DNA of 64,000 bases from Venturia oleaginea (taxonomy: Eukaryota > Ascomycota > Dothideomycetes > Venturiales > Venturiaceae): positions 1,612,001 through 1,676,000 of the forward strand of contig JABMLP010000006.1 in the NCBI GenBank assembly GCA_013176395.1, given 5' to 3'. Under the pieces are notes generated by a model. The model was given only the letters and a program-made list of their open reading frames with translations, was not told the origin of the DNA and searched no databases. Positions 56,916 to 64,000 of this stretch are shown in pieces; position 1 is the first letter of the stretch, and every line of letters starts with the position of its first letter. The translations under genes and the position numbers were made by a program.

Positions 56916-58100
56916 TCATGAGGAGGCCAGCTTCTTCGCTACCTCTTCTGGGGTGGCTGGCATCATGGCACCCTCAGGTGCCTTGTTCTTACTCTTAAAC
57001 TCATCGCACATTTGCTCCATCGTCACCCACTCGACTCCCTCATGCTTGTTGATATATTCAATAATCCTGATTTCAAAATTAGTAAGTCAAAGCCATTATT
57101 ACTCAACAGAAAATCTCACCTCTCATGCATCAGCAAGACATGCGGCCGTCCCGAAACATCAGGATGAATCGTCATGGGGAAAATAAACTCGTCAAACTCG
57201 CGGTAGTAATAATCGAAATGGTCCTGTCAATTACCATTAATCGTTTAGTCTCGAGGCAGCTTTAAGTTTTCTTGCCTTCCAGATATCTTCGATATCTCTT
57301 GGGTTAACCCATCCATGGGAATTGGAAGAATTCTTCATGAACATCATCGGTGGTAGATCATCAATATACCATGATCCAGGAATCTCTACGAGACCAGTCA
57401 TTGTTCCTTTGACCAATGGCTTCATCCATTCGACGGCCTACAAGAAACGTCAGATCATGTCTTCAAAATGGTGGAGGCGCATACTTTTTTGCTGTAATCG
57501 ATTTTCGTCCATGAATCTCCAGTACGTAGGTAGTACATCTGGCAATCCTCGTGGCTCATAGAATGATCATACTCAATACCATAGCTGAGTAAAAGCTCCA
57601 TTCCAGAATTGCTGACTTCCCACCAAGGAGCGACACCTTCGTAAATCAGCTTGATTCACCTAGACAGAAGGTGAATACTTACTTCCTCGCGGTGGTTTAC
57701 CACAGAATTCCGTCAAAAGCTTGAAAGATTTATCGAGAACATCTTTCTGCTGCTCGTCACTCATATCAGACGGATTCTCATGTGAATATCCATGCAAACC
57801 GATTTCGTGTCCCGCATCGCGAACTGCGGCGCACTCTTCTGGAAAAGTCTCGAGCGTGTGTCCAGGAATGAACCAAGTGGCTTTGATCTTGTATTTGTCG
57901 AAAAGCTTTAAGACGCGTGTTGTTCCGTGTGTACCAGCAAAAAGACCTTTGTCCTATCAGCTTCGGTATTGTAAATATAGCTGATTGGACTAACCTCTGC
58001 TGATGTCACTCGTCGAGTCCTCTCCGCCGTATGATCCTAGCCATCCAGCGACGGCATCAATGTCGACTCCATATCCAACGAGAATTCGTCTCTTTCCCAT
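56916..58100 (-). CDS. hxnM: Polysaccharide-deacetylase-fold hydrolase (HxnM-type cyclic imidase)
   Basis: Six exons (57995-58100, 57683-57946, 57485-57636, 57276-57437, 57120-57223, 56916-57066) encode 312 residues. The family metal ligands are visible: Asp in [10 protein letters not shown] (about residues 13-15) and the two His of GLHGYSHE (87 and 91). [11 protein letters not shown] and the C-terminal [14 protein letters not shown] are typical of the PuuE/allantoinase-like branch. This branch opens cyclic amides rather than deacetylating chitin. In A. nidulans HxnM hydrolyses a hydroxyglutarimide ring during nicotinate breakdown. No signal peptide is seen, which fits an intracellular enzyme. 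The fourth intron (57224-57275) starts GCAAGA, a GC-AG intron. Confidence 0.85.
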
Positions 58101-58581
58101 ATTTCTAAAGATTGGTATAATAAGACTTCGGCTCCAACTGTTATCGAATGTAATGAAAGTTGTGTGGAAGTAAGAGTGCTGAGGAGGGGAATGTCTTTGT
58201 CAAAATTTGAAAACTACCGTGCTTGGTTCCGATGTTTTCCAGTCCTCTGGTACATAAAAGATGGAGCTATTACTTGATAACTGCAACCTCATTGCTCTTT
58301 ATCGTGCCTTAAAGCTACGTAAAGGGGATCCTCCCGCTAGCGTATTATAAAAATTGGTGGCTGGGAAGATAAATCCTCGGTGGGACACACCAATCACCAA
58401 AAATGGGGAGTGGATCCCAAGAGCGGAACATCAACATTGGAACCATGATGCAGCCTCATAGTTGTCAGAGGGGTCTGAACAGCTTCAACGACCCGTTCGA
58501 AATTTTCGACAAACCATCCAAGAAACAGTCAATCTTCTCCATCAGTCATCCTTTTTACATCCACCGATTATCAATTGCAAC
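58101..58581. promoter_or_regulatory. Divergent promoter, hxnM-like / hxnW-like genes, GATA sites
   Basis: 481 bp between divergent starts. HGATAR-type sites: TGATAA (58275-58280), CGATAA on the minus strand (58299-58304) and AGATAA (58367-58372). A TATA-like TTATAAAAA lies near 58346. Co-regulation of both genes, and nitrogen control through an AreA-like factor, is inferred. Confidence 0.5.
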
Positions 58582-59452
58582 ATGTGGAGTTTCTCCTTGA
58601 AGGGTCGAACAGCACTTGTCACGGGCGGTGCACGAGGCTGTGGTCTTGCATTTGCTCAAGGTCTTGCAGAAGCCGGCGCGGACGTAGCAATTTTCGACCT
58701 AGGCGACCCAGCGCCAGCATTTTTCGAGATTGAAAAACTCTATGGTGTGAAGACAAATCATTACAAGTAAGCTCGTTTTCTTATAAACTCACAGGCAGAA
58801 AAAAGGCTGACTGTAGTTCAGAGTGGATGTCAGCAGTATTGAAAGCCTGCAAAAAGGCTTCGGAGCATTCGAAGCAAATTTCGGTGGCAAGCTGGATATT
58901 TGTGTGACCTGTGCGGGAATCAACGCCAATGTCTCATTTCTTGAGACATCGATAGAGAAGCATACACAATTGCTCGGTGTGAATGTTCTCGGGGTTTACC
59001 ACACCGCCCAGCTGGCGGCAAAATTAATGATCAAAAATGGAACGCAAAAAGGAAGCATCATTCTGGTTGCAAGTATCGCGAGTTACATGGCCGTCCGAAG
59101 TCAGATGAGCACAGCGTATTGTGGCACGAAGGGAGCAGTTCGAGCTATGTGCCCAGCGATCGCAGCAGAACTGAACCGATACAAGATCAGGGTCAACACG
59201 GTTTCTCCGGGATACGTAAGAACAGAAATGACTGCCCCAGTAAGCTATCGAGAAGTGTTCTTGGAAGGAAAAGTCGAACTAACCATGTAACAGTTCCTGC
59301 ATTTGCTCGAAAGTTGGAAGGATGAGATCATGAACGGAAGGGTCGCAGAGCCGGATGACATCAAAGGAGCATGTGTGTTTTTAGCCAGTGACGCTAGTTC
59401 GTACATGACTGGCCAAGATGTGCTGGTTGATGGAGGTGTGACGAAGTGGTAG
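58582..59452 (+). CDS. hxnW: Short-chain dehydrogenase/reductase (HxnW-type)
   Basis: Exons 58582-58766, 58822-59239 and 59294-59452 give 253 residues, the classical SDR length. The cofactor motif [14 protein letters not shown] is at residues 14-27, followed by [17 protein letters not shown] corresponds to the NAG motif (92-99). The catalytic region is [10 protein letters not shown] with Tyr161-x3-Lys165 in TAYCGTKGA. The end, [19 protein letters not shown], is standard. It oxidises or reduces an alcohol or keto group with NAD(P). Its position in the cluster matches HxnW of the nicotinate pathway. The first exon start [16 protein letters not shown] fits the family. An upstream in-frame ATG would add an unconserved extension. 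Confidence 0.87.
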
Positions 59453-59553
59453 ACTATCTAATAAATTCTGTAGACTGAAATTAATTAGCAATAACACGAC
59501 AATTTTGCATGCTCTTTGATCGTAGAGATGGCTTCGGCGCAGAAGCGCAATCA

Positions 59554-61374
59554 TTATATCTTCAGTAGCTTTTCAATGACTACAGCAGCTCCAAGTACCT
59601 TCTCTTCTTCAAAACGTCTTCCAACAAGCTGCAAACCAATCAGGTGTCCATTCATTGTGTCGGGGTCATAAAGAGACCAATTCCAGGCGTCCATCTCATT
59701 GCGAGGCTCATAGGATTCCGTGGGCTTGAGATCAATCTTTCTGTCCACTTTACCAGCCGGGAATGAAAGTGCAGTGTAATCGAGAACATTCCAGATTTTC
59801 GTATAGCCGACCCACCGACAACTGCGGTGCGGAACCGCAACGTGAGGCATGGTCGGCATGAGAATAATGTCAACTGTCCGTCCAGACGCGCCAACTGTCG
59901 CATTCCACTTCCTGTTGTAAGACTGCTGTGCAGCAACTTTGCGTTTGTTCAATTGCCAGTAATCATAGACTGAAATCGCTGTGCCGCGATTGATTAGAGT
60001 CTCGACATGCGGTATAAATGGTTCTCCACCAGCTGTCACCTCGGTACGAATATCCTCTCCGCCATCTGCGGAGTAGAAAAGATCCTGTTTAATATTAGCA
60101 TGGTAAGATCTATCAATGAGCTTGTGAATGTTACCTACCATAATCTCAATGCATTCTTTGTGGCCAGAAGAGCTCCAGGGGACAATTTCATGGCCTGCGG
60201 CTTTGAGTTTTGCTTCGAGATCGCGCAAAGCGCGTTCGATTGGGGGATGAATCTTCACAACGCCATCGTCAACCAAAATTCCAATAGTCATGGGCCTCGA
60301 CTGAACACTTTCAAAAGCACTTTGCTGCCACTCGGTTGGTGTAACATTGGGGTCCAAGATCCACGGCCGGCGGTCAATCGTGTGCTTCATGACTGTGATA
60401 AGTGTTGACAAACTACGAGCCATGGGACCAACCGAAGATGGCACATGCCCCTGTCCATCGGTCGAGACGGCAACTCCTTGATATGGAAGGCGAGATGACT
60501 GGATCTGTGATCAGCTGCTGAATGAATAGGATCTTGAACTCTTACTGTTGGCTTGAGTCCGTAAAGGCCGTTCATATGACTTGGAATCCTGATGGAGCCT
60601 CCAATGTCCGTGCCATATCCAACGATCGAACCCTGAAGAGCAAGCAGTGCTCCCTCGCCTCCAGTCGATCCACCTGGAGTGAAGGCTTTGTTCAATGGGT
60701 TGACAGTCAATCCCCATATTGGGTTCTCGGTCTCACACCACTGATCATGTCAGTATGGATGCCACTTGATCTTTGGCTAAGATCTTACCATGATACTTTG
60801 GGGAAGATTAGTCTTCGCGATTATGACAGCACCCAGGTCTTTGAGTATCTGCACCAACGCGGCATCTTCCTGGGCAGGTCGAAGTGCTCTTGACACATAA
60901 CCAATGGTGGAATCCGCGCCCTCTACGCCGAACTGATCCTTCAAAGTTATGGGTACGCCATGCAATGGGCCAATCAACTTGCCATGCTCTTGATAATATT
61001 CGTCTAGTCTGGCAGCTGTTTTGAGGGCTTGATCAAAGAAGATTTCGGTCAAACAATTTGTCTGCTCGTGCGCTTCTGCTGCTCTTAGACAAGGTCAGAA
61101 TTCAATTCCAATAACGATGTTCCAACAACCGCCATCCAATTGTTAGAATGGCATTAACGCAGGCTTACCTTCTAATGTACGCTGATATCACATCTTGGAC
61201 CGCCAACTTGCCTGTCGACATAAACTCGATCAATTCATCTACATGATCGATGCTTGTAATAGAATCATAAAGACTCTTCCTGCTATCATCAATTGTTTCA
61301 GCCAGGAAAGGCCTAATCAATTTTTCTCTCGCGTCTTGCTTCGATTTCACAATCTCTTTCCATCTTGCGGCCAT
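59554..61374 (-). CDS. hxnN: Amidase, amidase-signature family (HxnN-type)
   Basis: Exons 61169-61374, 60789-61083, 60546-60740 and 59554-60504 encode 548 residues. The amidase-signature triad is complete: Lys117 in GVPITLKDQFGV, the cis-Ser192 in PGGSTGGEGALLAL, and the nucleophile Ser216 in GTDIGGSIRIPS. Spacing between the two serines is 24, as in fatty-acid amide hydrolase. The family hydrolyses amides to acids and ammonia. In A. nidulans HxnN converts hydroxyglutaramate to hydroxyglutarate at the end of the nicotinate route, and the neighbours support this role. Introns are 85, 48 and 41 bp. It ends 101 bp from the convergent hxnW-like gene. Confidence 0.88.
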
Positions 61375-61796
61375 TTTGCGTGGTTGCTTGGGCTTCCAGA
61401 ATCAGAACAGCCTCTAGCCAAGCCGAGAGGATCCAACATCCTGACATCAAGTCAAGGGCGTGTTGTTGTGACAGAGACGCGTCGGCCGTGAGGACACGGA
61501 ACCTTATCTTTAGGCTAGTGGAGCTTACCGGCCCGCCCCTCTAATTCTCGGCGAGAAGCCCGGTCCATTCGCTGCCGGCCCCCTCTACCGCTTCGCGCCA
61601 TCCGCCGTGTCCTTCAACGAAAGCATCAACCACAGAAGTGGGGGATGCGTCGAAAGGTGCTCGCCACCCCAGCAGATTTCGACACCATGGCGAAGATGGC
61701 AATCCAAAGCCACGCCCTAGCCACAAGGCTGGAATCCAGCTGTCTTTGGGTACCTCAAGACTCTCCGACTCAGGTTGGAACTTTCAACTGCCAGCT
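61375..61796. promoter_or_regulatory. Divergent promoter, hxnN-like / hxnV-like genes, GATA site
   Basis: 422 bp between divergent starts. AGATAAG on the minus strand (61503-61509) is a strong HGATAR site. The region is GC-richer than the other intergenic parts. Confidence 0.45.
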
Positions 61797-63781
61797 ATGA
61801 ATTGTCCTGTTACTGCCTCTGAGCTCGTTACCGTTGTGGGTGCAGGACCAGCTGGATTGATGTTAGGGTACGTCTTCACTTGTCCGCATTCCTTGTAGAC
61901 ACTACATTTCCTGACCAGTACTGAAGAGCGACATTAGCTCGATATGGTATCAAGGCAAAAGTCCTCGATAACAGAGATGACAAAACGTCGACAGGAAGGG
62001 CAGATGGCCTTCAACCCAAATCCATCGAGACATTTCAGCAACTGGGGTTAGCCGACACTCTCTTGCGGAAAGGGGTCAAGATCTATGACATTTGCTTCTG
62101 GAATTCCACGACGACGGATCCGCTGAGTCGGACTCGTAGGGAAATTCATTATCCGAAAGACGTTGATGTCGAGAATCCGTTCATTCTTTTGGTTCACCAA
62201 GGAATGGTTGAAGATGTTTTCATCGAGGACATGAGGGGACGGGCTATCCAAGTAATTAGGGGGTCAACTTTCCAAGAGTACGGGTCAGAAGCTGGCTCAG
62301 AGACAGTTGAGGTTGACTACGTAGACAACAAGACCGGTGAACATCGATCTTTCCATACACGGTACCTAGTAGGGTGCGATGGCGCTCACTCGAATGTACG
62401 GAAAAGTATCCCTGGAGCGACGATGGTTGGCGAGAGCTCCAATGCGAAATGGGGCGTACTCGATGGTATGTTCGTTCATCCATTCTCTGGGGTATGAAAT
62501 TCCGAGGCTGAAATAATATATAGGTGTTATTGAGACAGACTTTCCCGATCTCTGGAGCAAAGTCGTGATACAGTCTGAGACTGCTGGGACGGTCTTGTGT
62601 ATTCCTCGAGAGAGGAATATGACCAGACTATACATCAAGCTCGATCGTACCTTCGACGACAGCGAGCGAGCAACGCAAGATCTTGTCATGAAGAAAGCGC
62701 AAGATATCATGGCTCCATACTCAGTGAAGTGGGTCAGTGTTGGTGTGTTTATCGAAGAACCGCATCTACTTGGCATAATTGACTCTAAACAGAATGGTTC
62801 AGCGTGTACAAAGTCGGCCAAAGAGTAGCGAGCACCTTCTCCAGCGAAGACAACAAAGTTTTCATCGCCGGAGACGCGTCCCATACCCACTCCCCAAAAG
62901 CAGCTCAAGGAATGAACACCTCAATGCACGACACATTCAACCTTTCCTGGAAACTAAACCTCGCAATTCGCGGTCTCTCAAAACACTCCCTACTCTCAAC
63001 ATACCAAAGCGAACGCAAGAAAATCGCCCAAGACCTAATTGACTTCGACTTTGAGCACGCTGCTGCCTTCGTAAATGGGGATGCCAAATCCCTCGCCGAG
63101 AATTTCGCTACCAATATCGGTTTCATTTCCGGCTTTGGCGTCAAATATGCACCCAACACTCTGAATCTAGCAGAGACCTCACCACGTGGTATCCTGTGCG
63201 CAGGAGAACTAGTCGCCCCAGCCAAAGTCACCCGCTACATCGACGCAAACCCCGTCAACATCGAACTCGACATCCCCCTTTTAGGCCAATTCAAAACATT
63301 CTTCTTCGTTAAGGATATCCACTCCTCTTCCCACTTTTTAGCAACTGTCTCGAAGCACATCTCCTCGGTCGAATCGGTCATGGGCCGCGCCTCTCTGAAA
63401 GCAGAAAACTCTTATACTGAAATGCCAGCTACAGCCGTGGACTTAGACGATTTCATCCAACCGCAACGGTATATCTGTGCTTCTAAGCTCTTCACATTCG
63501 CAACTGTGACGGAGATGGAAAAATCCGCGTTCGAGATTACGGATTTACCGCCTTTGTTTCAGAAGAGTCGATGGACGGTTTATTTGGATGATTTGAAAGA
63601 TGGGAAGTGTGGGGAAAGCTGTACTGATAAATGGGTTGGTGGTGTTGACAAGGGGGAGGTTGTTATTGTCAATATTAGGCCTGATGGGTATGTTGGTTCT
63701 GTGAAGAGGTTTGGGAATGAGGAGGGTGGTGGGGCTTGTGGATGGTTGGATATGTATTTTGGGGGCTTCTTGGCGGGATAG
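61797..63781 (+). CDS. hxnV: FAD aromatic hydroxylase, phenol-2-monooxygenase-like (HxnV-type)
   Basis: Exons 61797-61867, 61927-62465, 62524-62736 and 62793-63781 give 603 residues. The FAD motif [12 protein letters not shown] is at residues 13-24. The DG-type motif is in [16 protein letters not shown], and [16 protein letters not shown] is at about 301-314. A C-terminal thioredoxin-like domain (from about residue 430), with RWTVYLDDL and [14 protein letters not shown], is characteristic of phenol 2-monooxygenases. The enzyme adds hydroxyl to an aromatic or partly reduced ring with NADPH and O2. In the nicotinate cluster this family is HxnV. Intron 3 uses donor A|GTGTTG, chosen because it restores the conserved [14 protein letters not shown]. 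Confidence 0.86.
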
Positions 63782-64000
63782 TGGTTATAAGCAACAGCGT
63801 GTATAGAGTTGCACAAGTCCGGCATGGGTCACCGGGATCTTTATGAAACGTTGCTGCGATCATAACCATTGACTGGTTTAAATTAGCAGTTCCAATATTA
63901 TCGATACATCCTCGAGTCCGACGCTGAGAAAAAGAGACCCATCACGAAGAGCAATTCACAAAGTGTCCTTGAGGCTGGCGATGTCGAGCCTCGAGTTCGT
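63782..64000. other. 3' flank at window edge
   Basis: 219 bp downstream of the hxnV-like gene. No further gene is visible before the window ends. Confidence 0.5.

Noticed and set aside
1..64000. tRNA, rRNA, CRISPR arrays or bacterial operons
   Set aside because: No tRNA-like arms or rRNA were recognised, and intron-rich genes show this is eukaryotic DNA.

Overview
The window is nuclear DNA of a filamentous ascomycete (Pezizomycotina). Genes carry many 46-75 nt GT-AG introns with CTAAC/CTGAC-like branch sites. There is a HET-domain gene, a Zn2Cys6 regulator, and fungal DNA transposons and LTRs. Protein style suggests Leotiomycetes; that placement is inference. No rRNA, tRNA or CRISPR was seen.

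Layout. 1-2.8 kb is a transposon graveyard: a deleted pogo-like copy split by a 171-bp MITE, a 588-bp Tc1 derivative and a 1,339-bp Tc1 element. 3.9-6.1 kb is an MFS exporter. 6.8-8.3 kb holds two solo LTRs and another pogo relic. 8.7-10.4 kb has an unknown gene with a minisatellite at its 5' side. 12.3-21.9 kb is a conserved housekeeping block: SIS sugar-phosphate isomerase, CCDC130/Yju2-type splicing factor, Yrb30-like RanGTP-binding protein, the complex I assembly factor IND1, and the ribosome-biogenesis factor BFR2/AATF. 22.9-24.6 kb is a repeat-rich insertion with LINE-like borders. 27-31.5 kb has a HET protein and an F-box-like gene. 31.7-33.3 kb has a MITE and a transposon with perfect 54-bp inverted repeats. 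34.6-40.2 kb encodes a G3BP/Nxt3-type NTF2-RRM protein and a septin-like GTPase. 40.6-42.7 kb is a zinc-cluster regulator broken by several stops and frameshifts. 46.2-48.1 kb encodes an unknown multi-pass membrane protein, and 48.3-50.5 kb is a full-length but broken pogo-like element.

54.7-63.8 kb is the most notable part. Five adjacent catabolic genes are present: a salicylate-hydroxylase-like FAD monooxygenase, a polysaccharide-deacetylase-fold hydrolase, a short-chain dehydrogenase, an amidase and a phenol-2-monooxygenase-like FAD enzyme. The set matches hxnX, hxnM, hxnW, hxnN and hxnV of the fungal nicotinate-derivative catabolic pathway known from Aspergillus nidulans. In that pathway, ring hydroxylation and reduction give a cyclic imide, which HxnM opens and HxnN deamidates to hydroxyglutarate. 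Shared divergent promoters contain GATA-type sites that fit nitrogen control. An amino-acid permease gene lies just outside. The upstream hydroxylase, the OYE reductase, the dedicated transporters and the regulator are not in this window. They could lie beyond 64 kb.

Gene models were spliced by eye. Exon sums were checked to be divisible by three for the models given with full exon lists.
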